In this document: in pieces, positions 44,685-53,317 of the stretch | Position numbering within the stretch: position 1 is the first letter of the stretch | Layout: each line of letters starts with the position of its first letter | Assembly (NCBI RefSeq): GCF_004101865.1 | Contig: NZ_CP026118.1 | Span: forward strand, 3,117,001 to 3,181,000 | DNA: 64,000 nucleotides | Source: Halobacillus litoralis | GTDB lineage: Bacteria > Bacillota > Bacilli > Bacillales > Halobacillaceae | Reading direction: 5' to 3' | The notes under the pieces: model-generated | Seen by the model: the letters and a program-made list of their open reading frames with translations, nothing else | Databases searched by the model: none | What the model was told of the DNA's origin: nothing | Program-made: the position numbers and the translations under genes

Positions 44685-45671
44685 TTGGCGAATAATGCAA
44701 AGAAATTGAGTGATGAGCAGGACCAGCACAGTGGGAGCGAGAAGGTCTACAGCCCTCCTGCACCGGTACGGTTAGATAAAGCGAAAAAGAAGAGGGAGAA
44801 ACAGGATTTATGGGTGATCATCGGTTTCATGGGTCCGGCTCTCCTGATTTATGGGTTATATGTCATCTATTCCATAGTGATGACCTTCTACTACAGTTTG
44901 TTTGAATGGTCAGGCATTGATAACAACATGGTCTTTAACGGGATTCAAAATTACATCACCTTGATGGGGGACGCCGTTTTTTGGACTTCCTTACAAAATA
45001 ACTTTCTTTTAGTCGGCGCTTCGTTATTGACCCAACTCCCATTAGGTTTAATTATGGCATTACTTTTATTCAGTCCTATCAAAGGGATGAGATTCTTCCG
45101 ATCGATCTATTTCATGCCTTTCCTGATGTCGACAGTAGCGATCGGTATCTTGTTCATCTATATCTTCGATGGAAACTTCGGGATTGTGAACCAGATCCTC
45201 GGACAACTAGGGCTGGAGTCATGGCAGAGAGGCTGGCTTGGAAATGAAGAGACGGCTATTTGGGCGGTTATCGCTACGGTTTGCTGGCAATTTGCACCTT
45301 TTTACATGATTTTATTCCGTGCAGCGATCGTAGGGATTCCGGAAGAATTGTATGAAGCTGCTGATATTGACGGAGCCAATTCCCGGAAGAAATTTTTTGC
45401 GATTACACTGCCATTGCTTGTTCCGACTATTATCACCTCTTCGATTCTATCGATTATCGGGGCACTGAAGTATTTTGATCTGATTTATGTCATGACAGAT
45501 GGTGGGCCGAACAACTCGACAGAACTGATGGCCACCTATATGTATGAACAAACCTTTACTAATTTCAATATGGGGTACGGGAGCAGTATCTCGTTCAGTA
45601 TGTTCATCATTGCGTTGATCGTCACCATATTCATCATCATTTTCGACCAGAAAAGGAAAGGAGCCAGCTAG
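44685..45671 (+). CDS. ABC transporter permease (CUT1, MalF-like)
   Basis: About 328 residues. The TTG at 44685 has GAGGTGAGAGG before it; ATG 44667 in the same frame has no clear site. A charged cytosolic N terminus (about 45 residues) is followed by six membrane segments and the EAA loop EELYEAADIDGANSRKKFFAITLPLL, the surface that contacts the ATPase. It forms the channel with the next gene product. No ATPase gene lies in the operon; in Bacillaceae the shared ATPase MsmX commonly serves CUT1 importers. Confidence 0.88.
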   Translation: MANNAKKLSDEQDQHSGSEKVYSPPAPVRLDKAKKKREKQDLWVIIGFMGPALLIYGLYVIYSIVMTFYYSLFEWSGIDNNMVFNGIQNYITLMGDAVFWTSLQNNFLLVGASLLTQLPLGLIMALLLFSPIKGMRFFRSIYFMPFLMSTVAIGILFIYIFDGNFGIVNQILGQLGLESWQRGWLGNEETAIWAVIATVCWQFAPFYMILFRAAIVGIPEELYEAADIDGANSRKKFFAITLPLLVPTIITSSILSIIGALKYFDLIYVMTDGGPNNSTELMATYMYEQTFTNFNMGYGSSISFSMFIIALIVTIFIIIFDQKRKGAS

Positions 45672-46493
45672 ATGTTGAAAAGAATCAGACAAATTCCTCT
45701 CTATGCCTTAGCGATCATCTTGTTATTGTTCACAGGTATCCCATTTTTCGTGATGGTAAGTACCTCTTTCAAAACTCAATTCGAGTTCATGAATTCTCCC
45801 TGGTCCTTGCCTGACAGTTTTTCGCTTGCCAATTATCAATTGTTATTCGAATCTGAGTTCTTCCGTTTCTTCTTCAATAGTGTCCTCGTATCGGTGATTT
45901 CGGTGGTCGCTGTTATCGTGCTTGGAGCGATGGCCAGTTTCCCATTGGCACGGATGCGCTTCAAGTTGAACAGGCCGCTGTTCATCCTGTTTTTAGTCGG
46001 AATGATGATCCCGATCCATACGACGTTGATTCCTATCTTTCTATTGACGAAAAACATGGGACTCTATGATACGATCTGGGCATTGCCTGGACCTTATATC
46101 GCGTTTGCGCTTCCGGTGTCGATCGTCATTTTCACGCAATTCCTTAAGGAGTTACCGAAAGAGTTGGAAGAGTCGGCTAAAATGGACGGCTGTGGACCAT
46201 TCCGGCTGTTTTGGAAAATTCTCTTCCCATTGTTGACGCCTGCTGTCGCAACGGTAGCGATCTATAATTTCATTCAGATTTGGAACGAGTTCATCTTCGC
46301 GCTTGTGCTGACGAACTCCGAAGAAAATGCGACCTTACCGCTTGGGCTGAGAGAATTCTATGGTCAGTTCTCTGTGAACGTGCCGGGAATCATGGCTGCC
46401 TTGACGCTTGGAAGTCTGCCGTTATTGCTCGTTTATCTTGTAGCACAGGAGAAGATCGTCAAAGGAATTGCGGCCGGTTCAGTCAAAGGCTGA
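45672..46493 (+). CDS. ABC transporter permease (CUT1, MalG-like)
   Basis: 273 residues. The ATG follows directly on the previous stop (TAGATG) with AAAGGAGCC as site, so translation is coupled. Six membrane segments; EAA loop KELEESAKMDGCGPFRLFWKI; conserved IWNEFIFAL after the fifth segment. It is the second channel half of the xylo-oligosaccharide importer. The xylosidase gene follows 39 bases on. Confidence 0.9.
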   Translation: MLKRIRQIPLYALAIILLLFTGIPFFVMVSTSFKTQFEFMNSPWSLPDSFSLANYQLLFESEFFRFFFNSVLVSVISVVAVIVLGAMASFPLARMRFKLNRPLFILFLVGMMIPIHTTLIPIFLLTKNMGLYDTIWALPGPYIAFALPVSIVIFTQFLKELPKELEESAKMDGCGPFRLFWKILFPLLTPAVATVAIYNFIQIWNEFIFALVLTNSEENATLPLGLREFYGQFSVNVPGIMAALTLGSLPLLLVYLVAQEKIVKGIAAGSVKG

Positions 46494-46532
46494 TCGGTAC
46501 TATTATTATTTAAAAGCTGAGGAGGAGTTTCA

Positions 46533-48149
46533 ATGCTTACCATTACCAACCCGGTTTTGCCCGGATACCATCCAGATCCTTCCATGCTGCGGGTCGGGGA
46601 AGATTACTATATTGCCACCTCTACATTCGAGTGGTTTCCCGGAGTTCAAATCTATCATTCCAGGGATATGGTCAACTGGAAACTTCAAACTTATCCGCTC
46701 ACCCGTTCCTCGCAACTGGATATGACCGGAAATATCGATTCCGGAGGCGTCTGGGCTCCATGTTTGAGCTATGATGATGGTCTGTTTTATTTGATTTACA
46801 CAGATGTGAAAAGCAGAGCAGGAGCTTTTAAGGATACTCATAATTATCTGATGACTGCCGAAGATATCAATGGCCCATGGTCTGAACCGGTTTACTTGAA
46901 CAGCAGCGGTTTCGATCCTTCTCTCTATCATGAAGAAGACGGCTCGAAGTGGCTGGTCAATATGATTTGGGACCATCGGAAAGGGACGAATTCGTTCGCA
47001 GGGATCGCACTCCAGGAGTATTCTGTTGAGGAAAAGAGATTAGTAGGTCCTGTTGAAAATATTTTCAAAGGGACAGAATTAGGATTGACAGAAGCGCCCC
47101 ATATTTATAAACGAAAAGGTTATTATTACTTGATGACCGCAGAAGGCGGGACAGGGTACAACCACGCGGTGACGGTCGCCCGTTCAGAAAATCTATCCGG
47201 TCCTTATGAAGTGGACCCTCACAATCCCATTCTCACCTCAAGTGAAGGGGACGTCCTGCAGAAATCCGGTCATGCCAGTTTAGTAGAAACACAGACAGGT
47301 GAATGGTATATAGCTCATTTGTGTGCCCGGCCGGTAAAAGAGCAGAAGTGCATGCTTGGCCGCGAAACAGCCTTGCAGAAATGTTACTGGTCAGAGGACG
47401 GATGGCTGAGGGTGGAAGGCGGTCCGCAGCCGCAAACCGAAATCAAGGCTCCAGGGCTGACACCTGCTCCGGTACCAGGAGAAGATCCGCACGATGACTT
47501 CACTGATTCTTCATTGAACCTGCACTGGAACTCCCTGCGTATTCCTTTTTCAGAGGATTGGCTGTCGCTGACAGAGCGCCCTGATCACCTCAGGTTGAAA
47601 GGACAGGAGTCGATGAGTTCTCTTCACAGACAGAGCTTGGTGGCGAGAAGGTTGGAAAGTCTTGATGTAGAAGTGGAGACGAGTCTCGATTTTCAACCAG
47701 AACATTTCCAACAGATGGCGGGGCTGATTTTTTATTATGATACAAGCGATTATATCTATTTAAGAACCACCCATGATGAAAACGCAGGTAAGGTCCTTGG
47801 CGTCATCCAGTCTAAGCATGGGCAGTATGATGAACTTTTGAATGAGGAGATTCCATTGCCGGATCAATCCCATTATTATTTGAAAGCACGAATGAATGGG
47901 GAGTGGCTGACATTTTTCTATTCCCTTGATGGTCGCACATGGGCAACACTCATCAGTGAGATCGACGCGAGTCATTTATCTGACGATGATGCGAATTTAA
48001 TTCGATTTACAGGGACTTTTGTCGGGATGTGTGCCCAGGATTTAAGCGGAACGAAGAAACCGGCTGACTTTGATTATTTCACTTATAAGAAGATTCCAGA
48101 GACAGCTCAAAAGGCGGCTATGGCGGAAAATACAAGCAGAAACACGTAA
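46533..48149 (+). CDS. xynB: GH43 beta-xylosidase, copy 1
   Basis: 538 residues (B. subtilis XynB about 533), GAGGAGGAG before the ATG. Catalytic GH43 residues: base Asp in PGYHPDPSML, pKa-setting Asp in [10 protein letters not shown], acid Glu in LTEAPHIYK. A five-bladed propeller is followed by a C-terminal beta-sandwich (about 325-530). No signal peptide, so it acts on imported xylobiose and xylo-oligosaccharides in the cytosol, releasing xylose for xylA/xylB. It ends the ABC operon. About half of the residues recur in the second copy at 54578-56194. Confidence 0.92.
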   Translation: MLTITNPVLPGYHPDPSMLRVGEDYYIATSTFEWFPGVQIYHSRDMVNWKLQTYPLTRSSQLDMTGNIDSGGVWAPCLSYDDGLFYLIYTDVKSRAGAFKDTHNYLMTAEDINGPWSEPVYLNSSGFDPSLYHEEDGSKWLVNMIWDHRKGTNSFAGIALQEYSVEEKRLVGPVENIFKGTELGLTEAPHIYKRKGYYYLMTAEGGTGYNHAVTVARSENLSGPYEVDPHNPILTSSEGDVLQKSGHASLVETQTGEWYIAHLCARPVKEQKCMLGRETALQKCYWSEDGWLRVEGGPQPQTEIKAPGLTPAPVPGEDPHDDFTDSSLNLHWNSLRIPFSEDWLSLTERPDHLRLKGQESMSSLHRQSLVARRLESLDVEVETSLDFQPEHFQQMAGLIFYYDTSDYIYLRTTHDENAGKVLGVIQSKHGQYDELLNEEIPLPDQSHYYLKARMNGEWLTFFYSLDGRTWATLISEIDASHLSDDDANLIRFTGTFVGMCAQDLSGTKKPADFDYFTYKKIPETAQKAAMAENTSRNT

Positions 48150-48216
48150 GGAAAATCTTTTTTGTCAGAATAGTAAGACTTGACTGTAAGATTCGCAGGT
48201 TATATATTGTATGTAA

Positions 48217-48230
48217 TGTAAGTGGTTACA
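48217..48230 (+). promoter_or_regulatory. Candidate cre site before the IclR gene
   Basis: TGTAAGTGGTTACA matches the cre consensus except T for C in the centre, 29 bases before the start codon. Catabolite control of the Weimberg regulator would fit. Confidence 0.45.
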
Positions 48231-48259
48231 CACTTTCACTTTATTTAAGGAGACAGAAG

Positions 48260-49033
48260 ATGCCGATCATACAATCTGTAGACAGAGCATTCAAAATCCT
48301 GGATTTGTTTGATGAGTTGAATCCAGAATTGAAAATCTCTGAAATCAGCACGAAACTCAGTTTGAATAAAAGCACCGTCCACTCCCTGCTGAAAACGTTG
48401 AAAGAGCACGATTACGTGAAGCAGGATGCGGACACAGGAAAGTATAGTCTCGGCATGAAGATCGTTGAGCGTTCAAACTTCCTGATGAACAGCATGGATG
48501 TCCGGTCGATTGCGAAACCATCCTTGGTGGAGCTGTCCATGGATACAAGTCTTGCCGTTCATTTGGTGATTCTGGATGGTCAGTCAGGTGTCTATATTGA
48601 TAAAGTCGACAGCCCTACGGCTATCATCGGCTATTCCCGCGTCGGCCGTCGTGTCCCGGTTCATTCCAGTGCCGTCGGGAAAGTATTGCTCGCCTATCAG
48701 CAGGAAGAAGCCAGAAATGAGATTCTGAAGGATTATCATTACAAAAAACAAACAGATAAAACCATTACGAACGATGAGGATTTTCAATCGGAGCTTACAA
48801 AAGTGCTTGCAAATGGTTATGCGATCGACGACGAAGAAAATGAGCCTGGAATCACCTGTTTAGCCATTCCGCTTTACGATCATTCAGGCAAAGTTATGGC
48901 AGCGGTCAGCATATCTGCTCCATCTACGCGTTTTGCGGGAGATCAAATCCATCCGATCATTTATAGGCTGAAACAGACGGGTGCGGCGATTTCCAAGAAA
49001 CTAGGTTATACATCTACTTTATCTCATGCATAA
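48260..49033 (+). CDS. IclR family transcriptional regulator, probable regulator of the Weimberg genes
   Basis: 257 residues with AAGGAGACAG before the ATG. Winged HTH at about 1-70 (IQSVDRAFKILDLFDELNPE, then ISTKLSLNKSTVHSLLKTLK) and the IclR effector domain (about 85-250: VILDGQSGVYIDKVDS, RVPVHSSAVGKVLLAY and PLYDHSGKVMAAVSISAPS). IclR/KdgR-type proteins bind palindromes and respond to keto-deoxy sugar acids. The gene lies directly before the FAH-ALDH pair, and a 17-bp palindrome sits before that pair and before xylD, so it is the likely repressor or activator of both (inference). Confidence 0.85.
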   Translation: MPIIQSVDRAFKILDLFDELNPELKISEISTKLSLNKSTVHSLLKTLKEHDYVKQDADTGKYSLGMKIVERSNFLMNSMDVRSIAKPSLVELSMDTSLAVHLVILDGQSGVYIDKVDSPTAIIGYSRVGRRVPVHSSAVGKVLLAYQQEEARNEILKDYHYKKQTDKTITNDEDFQSELTKVLANGYAIDDEENEPGITCLAIPLYDHSGKVMAAVSISAPSTRFAGDQIHPIIYRLKQTGAAISKKLGYTSTLSHA

Positions 49034-49068
49034 GGTAGATTATATTTTAGCCTACATTTCAGAACGGT

Positions 49069-49085
49069 GTTTTATATTATAAAAC
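49069..49085. promoter_or_regulatory. 17-bp palindromic operator, copy 2 (2-keto-3-deoxypentonate dehydratase operon)
   Basis: GTTTTATATTATAAAAC, exact reverse complement of the site at 43120. It ends directly before the GGAGGCG ribosome site, a position that would block elongation or the promoter if bound. Confidence 0.75.
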
Positions 49086-49097
49086 GGAGGCGATGTC

Positions 49098-50006
49098 ATG
49101 AAAATTATTAAATTCAAGAAACAGGATGGCTCCCCGCAGCTGGCTGCAGTTAAAAACGAAACTCTCGTATATCCTCTGCCTTACGAGGATTTCCTGGAAG
49201 TGATCCAGGATTCTGAAAAGAAAGGAGCCTCATGCTTAGCCATCGTCGAGAAAGCCATCGGGAAAGTAGAGGCGCTGCCAGTGGCGGTGGAGGATCTAAC
49301 CTTGCTTCTTCCTCTGGAGGCTGAAGAAGTATGGGCCTCTGGCGTTACATACTTGAAGAGTAAGAATGCGAGGAATTATGAAGCCTATGATGGGAAAGAA
49401 GAAGTGGCCGATTCTTATTATGACAAAGTGTACGATGCTGATCGCCCGGAAATTTTCCTCAAGTCTACGAGTAAAAGGACGATCGGGCCGGAACAGCCAG
49501 TTTATCTGCGCAATGATTCCAATTGGCAGATTCCTGAACCTGAGTTAGGCCTTGTCCTCAATAAATCAGGCAAGATCGTCGGTTATACAGTCGGTAATGA
49601 TATGAGCAGCCGTGACATCGAAGGGGAGAACCCATTGTATTTGCCACAGGCGAAAATCTGGAAGCATTCCTGTTCTTTCGGTCCAGCCATCCGCTTGGCA
49701 GAAACAGTAGAGGATCCTTATGATTTGTTGATTACTTGTAAAATCATCAGAAATGGCACCGAAGTTTTCGAAGAGAGTGCCAGCACATCCCAGTTGAAGC
49801 GCACCTATGATGAGCTGATCGAATATTTAATGCGTGATAATGACGTATTCGACGGCACCGTGTTGTTTACAGGGACATGCATCATCCCCGGCAATGATTT
49901 CACATTGGCAGAAGGGGATGTCGTGGAGATCACCATCCCGGAAGTAGGAACATTGAGCAATCCCGTTGAGAAAACACCTGTTTCAAATACAGTGACTTCA
50001 TCTTAA
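49098..50006 (+). CDS. Fumarylacetoacetate hydrolase-family protein, probable 2-keto-3-deoxy-D-xylonate dehydratase
   Basis: 302 residues with GGAGGCG before the ATG. FAH-fold C-terminal part: VWASGVTYLKSKNARNYE, DRPEIFLKS, metal-binding Glu pair in WQIPEPELGLVL, GNDMSSRDIEGENPLYLPQA and KIWKHSCSFGPAI. Length and the arrangement of the two blocks match 2-keto-3-deoxy-arabinonate/xylonate dehydratases (XylX, KdaD). The expected reaction is 2-keto-3-deoxy-pentonate to alpha-ketoglutarate semialdehyde plus water. The semialdehyde dehydrogenase gene follows 21 bases downstream and xylonate dehydratase has the same operator, giving a complete lower Weimberg route. Confidence 0.82.
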   Translation: MKIIKFKKQDGSPQLAAVKNETLVYPLPYEDFLEVIQDSEKKGASCLAIVEKAIGKVEALPVAVEDLTLLLPLEAEEVWASGVTYLKSKNARNYEAYDGKEEVADSYYDKVYDADRPEIFLKSTSKRTIGPEQPVYLRNDSNWQIPEPELGLVLNKSGKIVGYTVGNDMSSRDIEGENPLYLPQAKIWKHSCSFGPAIRLAETVEDPYDLLITCKIIRNGTEVFEESASTSQLKRTYDELIEYLMRDNDVFDGTVLFTGTCIIPGNDFTLAEGDVVEITIPEVGTLSNPVEKTPVSNTVTSS

Positions 50007-50027
50007 ATCTACTTAGGAGGTATGAAA

Positions 50028-51488
50028 ATGAGTGTAACGACAGAAACACAAAATTACTTGAACTATATCAATGGAAAGTGGAGTGAGTCTGAATCCAGTG
50101 AACAATTGAAAAGCACTAGCCCTGCCAATCCTGAAGAGGTTTTAGGACATGTCCAGGCTTCTACAAAACAGGATTTGGAAAGAGCGGTGGCCGCGGCTAA
50201 AGAAGGGCAGAAAAAATGGAAGAAACTTTCCGGAGCTGAACGAGGAAACCTTTTATTCAAAGTGGCCGATATTCTTGAGAATAATATCGAAGAGATTGCA
50301 GAGACAATGACAAGGGAAATGGGTAAAACCCTTCCTGAAGCGAAAGGTGAGACCAACCGTGGTGTGGCGATCCTGCGTTATTATGCCGGCGAAGGAATGA
50401 GAAAAGAAGGGGATGTCATCCCATCGACGGACAGCTCTGCCTTGATGTTCAGTAAACGGGTACCCCTTGGTGTGGTAGGAGTGATTACACCTTGGAACTT
50501 CCCTGTGGCGATTCCACTATGGAAAATGGTCCCGGCTTTAATTTACGGAAATACGGTTATTCTTAAACCGGCTACTGAAGCTTCCGTTACAGCTGCAAAA
50601 GTCATCGAGTGCTTTGATAAAGCCGGCCTGCCTGAAGGTGTAGTCAACTTTGTGACAGGTAAAGGCTCTGTCATCGGCCAAGGGTTGGCGGAACATAAAG
50701 ATGTGACAGCTGTTACGTTTACAGGATCAAACGCTACCGGAAACCACATTGGTCAGACCGTTGCAGCAAGAGGCGGAAAATATCAATTGGAAATGGGCGG
50801 GAAAAACCCATTGATCGTAGCTGACGATTGTGACTTAGACTTGGCTGTCGACGCAGCGATCAGTGGCGGCTTGAAGTCGACCGGACAAAAATGTACGTGC
50901 AGCAGCCGGGTGATCGTCCAGGCAGGTGTCTATGATAAGTTTAAACAGAAACTGCTTGAGAAAGTCAGTGAAATCAATGTCGGCGATGGCCTTGAAGCTC
51001 AATCATGGATGGGGCCATGTGCGAATAAAGAGCAATATGAAACGGTTCAAAAATATATTGAGATCGGTCAAAAAGAAGGCGCAGCATTGGTCTACGGTGG
51101 TCATACCATTGATAACGGCACGAACGGCTACTACATTGAGCCGACCGTTTTCGATGAAGTGTCGACAACCATGAAGATTGCCCAAGAAGAAATCTTTGGT
51201 CCTGTTTTAGCCTTGATGAAGGTGGAGACGATCGAGGAAGCCATCGAGCTGGCGAACGATGTTGACTTCGGATTGAGCGCATCGATCTTTTCGAAAAATA
51301 TTGATCACATCCTTTCGTTCATCGATGACATTGAAGCGGGCTTAGTAAGAATCAACTCCGAAACTGCCGGAGTGGAGCTGCAGGCACCATTCGGTGGTAT
51401 GAAAGCTTCCAGTTCTTACTCAAGGGAGCAAGGAGAAGCGGCGAAGGAATTCTTCACGACTATGAAAACTGTATTTCTTAAAGGGTAA
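50028..51488 (+). CDS. Alpha-ketoglutarate semialdehyde (2,5-dioxovalerate) dehydrogenase
   Basis: 486 residues from ATG 50028; ATG 50022 is only one base from the AGGAGG site. ALDH landmarks: [47 protein letters not shown] (Glu) and [14 protein letters not shown] (catalytic Cys, followed by an unusual extra Cys pair). Overall similar to B. subtilis YcbD, the semialdehyde dehydrogenase of glucarate use. It oxidises alpha-ketoglutarate semialdehyde to alpha-ketoglutarate with NAD(P)+, feeding the TCA cycle. Second gene of the operon; a strong terminator follows. Confidence 0.88.
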   Translation: MSVTTETQNYLNYINGKWSESESSEQLKSTSPANPEEVLGHVQASTKQDLERAVAAAKEGQKKWKKLSGAERGNLLFKVADILENNIEEIAETMTREMGKTLPEAKGETNRGVAILRYYAGEGMRKEGDVIPSTDSSALMFSKRVPLGVVGVITPWNFPVAIPLWKMVPALIYGNTVILKPATEASVTAAKVIECFDKAGLPEGVVNFVTGKGSVIGQGLAEHKDVTAVTFTGSNATGNHIGQTVAARGGKYQLEMGGKNPLIVADDCDLDLAVDAAISGGLKSTGQKCTCSSRVIVQAGVYDKFKQKLLEKVSEINVGDGLEAQSWMGPCANKEQYETVQKYIEIGQKEGAALVYGGHTIDNGTNGYYIEPTVFDEVSTTMKIAQEEIFGPVLALMKVETIEEAIELANDVDFGLSASIFSKNIDHILSFIDDIEAGLVRINSETAGVELQAPFGGMKASSSYSREQGEAAKEFFTTMKTVFLKG

Positions 51489-51503
51489 ATAATAGAATGA
51501 TAG

Positions 51504-51546
51504 AAAAAAAGCAAAGTCCAGTTCAAGCTGGCTTTGCTTTTTTTTA
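51504..51546 (+). terminator. Terminator after the semialdehyde dehydrogenase gene
   Basis: AAGCAAAG(T)CCAG/CTGGCTTTGCTT stem followed by a long T run. Confidence 0.9.
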
Positions 51547-51686
51547 TTGTCATCCAGTAGCCTTAGTCTGTTTCTTTGCTGGGAATGATAGCCTTTTAAC
51601 TATACAGATGTGTCCTTAAGATATCCAAGCCTTAATGATTGGGTGACAAAAACTGACAACACTTTTTGTAAAAAGATTAAAAATAC

Positions 51687-51711
51687 TTAGTTTATTCACT
51701 GTACAAACAAA
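51687..51711. promoter_or_regulatory. XylR-type operator before xylE
   Basis: Left arm TTAGTTTATTCA, right arm TGTACAAACAAA. It matches the site at 57446 at 21 of 25 positions. The first ten bases are those of the classical Bacillus xyl operator as I know it. Confidence 0.7.
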
Positions 51712-51736
51712 GTCAGTGCTGATACAATATTCATTA

Positions 51737-51750
51737 TGAAAGCGATTACT
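51737..51750 (+). promoter_or_regulatory. Candidate cre site before xylE
   Basis: TGAAAGCGATTACT agrees with TGWAANCGNTNWCA except for the last base. Confidence 0.6.
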
Positions 51751-51776
51751 GAAAATGAGAGGAGGAAGGAGTAGTC

Positions 51777-51812
51777 TTGTCTTCTACTCTGTTCGAGAAT
51801 GAAAAAGAATAA
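51777..51812 (+). CDS. Putative 11-codon leader peptide overlapping xylE
   Basis: TTG at 51777, six bases after a very strong GGAGGAAGGAG, opens the frame MSSTLFENEKE and stops at 51812, 14 bases inside xylE in another frame. The xylE ATG itself has no good ribosome site, so translation of the leader may be what delivers ribosomes to it. No in-frame upstream start exists for xylE. Speculative. Confidence 0.35.
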   Translation: MSSTLFENEKE

Positions 51813-53223
51813 GACCATTTACATTGTATTGATCACGTTAGTCGCTACATTAGGCGGTTTATTATTCGGTTATGATACTGCGGTCATTTCTGGTGCCGAA
51901 GGATCGTTGCAGAATTACTTTGCTGATAACTTGAACTTAAGCTCCCTTGTCCACGGATTGACTGTTTCAAGCGCATTGATCGGGTGTATCATCGGAGGGT
52001 TATTATCCGGATATTTTGCAACTCGGTTCGGACGTAAACGTACATTAATCTTAGCTGCTGTGCTATTTTTGTTTTCAGCATTAGGATCTGCTTATCCTGA
52101 ACTCCTTTTCTTCACAGCTGGGGAACCTAGTTATGCACTTCTCTTATTATTTAATGTTTATAGAATCATTGGAGGGATCGGTGTTGGTTTGGCATCTGCC
52201 GTTTCCCCGATGTACATTGGCGAGATTGCTCCCTCTCATATTCGGGGCCGTCTAGTTTCTTTAAACCAATTTGCGATTATTTTCGGTATGCTTGTCGTAT
52301 ACTTTGTGAACTGGGGAATTGCGAAAGGGCAGACGACAGAGTGGGTCAATGAGATTGGCTGGAGGTTGATGTTCGCTTCCGAAGCCATTCCTGCACTGTT
52401 GTTTTTGCTGCTTCTATTTACAGTTCCTGAGACACCGCGTTATTTAGCTTCACAGAATAAAAACGATGAAGCATTCTCGATCTTGAACAAAATCTACGAT
52501 AAGACGATGGCGAAAGCGACATTATATGAGATTAACAATTCATTCGATACACAAAAAGGAAAGCTATTTTCTTTTGGTGTTTCCATTGTCGTTGTGGGGA
52601 TATTGCTTTCTGTATTCCAGCAATTCGTCGGCATCAATGTGGCTCTCTATTATGCACCGCGAATTTTTGAAAGTATGGGTGCTGCCCGAGATGCTTCGAT
52701 GTTCCAAACGATTATTATGGGATTGGTGAATGTCATCTTCACTGTCATCGCTATTTTGACAGTCGATAAATTTGGCCGCAAACCACTATTGATCATAGGT
52801 TCTGTTGGGATGACAGTGGGGATGTTCGGGGTGGCAGGACTTGCTTACGCCAATGCGATTGGAATAGCGACACTTATCTTCATCATCATATATACAGCTT
52901 CCTTCATGATGTCCTGGGGGCCGATCGTATGGGTATTGATTTCTGAAATTTTCCCTAACAAAATCAGAGGACAAGCGGTAGCTATCGCCGTAGCGGCTCA
53001 ATGGGCTGCAAATTACTTCATCTCATCCACTTATCCAATGATGATGGAATTCAGTGGTGGCTTTACGTACACCTTTTATGGTGTGATGAGTATTCTTTCA
53101 GGTTTGTTCGTCTGGAAGTTCGTCCCTGAAACGAAAGGAAAGTCATTAGAACAATTGGAGATGCGCTTGCGTAGGGGAAAAGATGAAAAGGGGAATCACA
53201 AACCAATCGCCCAATCCAAATAG
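51799..53223 (+). CDS. xylE: MFS D-xylose:proton symporter (XylE-like)
   Basis: 474 residues, 12 membrane segments. Very close to E. coli XylE along its length: GGLLFGYDTAVISG, SALIGCIIGGLLSGY, YRIIGGIGVGLASAVSPMY, LNQFAIIFGMLVVY, FQQFVGINVALYYAP, MSWGPIVWVLISEIFPN and FVPETKGKSLEQLE. The xylose-contact residues known in XylE (Gln in LNQFA, the Gln-Gln and Asn in FQQFVGIN, the Trp in MSWGP and nearby) are kept. The start ATG 51799 aligns with XylE but lacks a close ribosome site; see the leader. It sits between XylR-type and cre sites and a convergent ROK gene. Confidence 0.93.
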   Translation: MKKNKTIYIVLITLVATLGGLLFGYDTAVISGAEGSLQNYFADNLNLSSLVHGLTVSSALIGCIIGGLLSGYFATRFGRKRTLILAAVLFLFSALGSAYPELLFFTAGEPSYALLLLFNVYRIIGGIGVGLASAVSPMYIGEIAPSHIRGRLVSLNQFAIIFGMLVVYFVNWGIAKGQTTEWVNEIGWRLMFASEAIPALLFLLLLFTVPETPRYLASQNKNDEAFSILNKIYDKTMAKATLYEINNSFDTQKGKLFSFGVSIVVVGILLSVFQQFVGINVALYYAPRIFESMGAARDASMFQTIIMGLVNVIFTVIAILTVDKFGRKPLLIIGSVGMTVGMFGVAGLAYANAIGIATLIFIIIYTASFMMSWGPIVWVLISEIFPNKIRGQAVAIAVAAQWAANYFISSTYPMMMEFSGGFTYTFYGVMSILSGLFVWKFVPETKGKSLEQLEMRLRRGKDEKGNHKPIAQSK

Positions 53224-53245
53224 TAACACTCCTATACATCTATCA

Positions 53246-53290
53246 AAAAAGGAGGATTGAGTGGCCAGGCCATTCAATCCTCCTTCATTC
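53246..53290. terminator. Bidirectional terminator between xylE and ROK gene
   Basis: GGAGGATTGA/TCAATCCTCC with an inner GTGGCC/GGCCAT pairing, A-run before and T-rich after. Confidence 0.85.
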
Positions 53291-53317
53291 AGATAACTGT
53301 TTCGCGGCCTACTGCTC

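Larger units (their letters stand above)
51489..51798. other. Intergenic region ALDH / xylE
   Basis: 310 bases: the ALDH terminator (51504-51546), a XylR-type operator (51687-51711), a near-cre (51737-51750), a strong but displaced Shine-Dalgarno (51757-51771) and an 11-codon leader frame (51777-51812). Confidence 0.6.
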
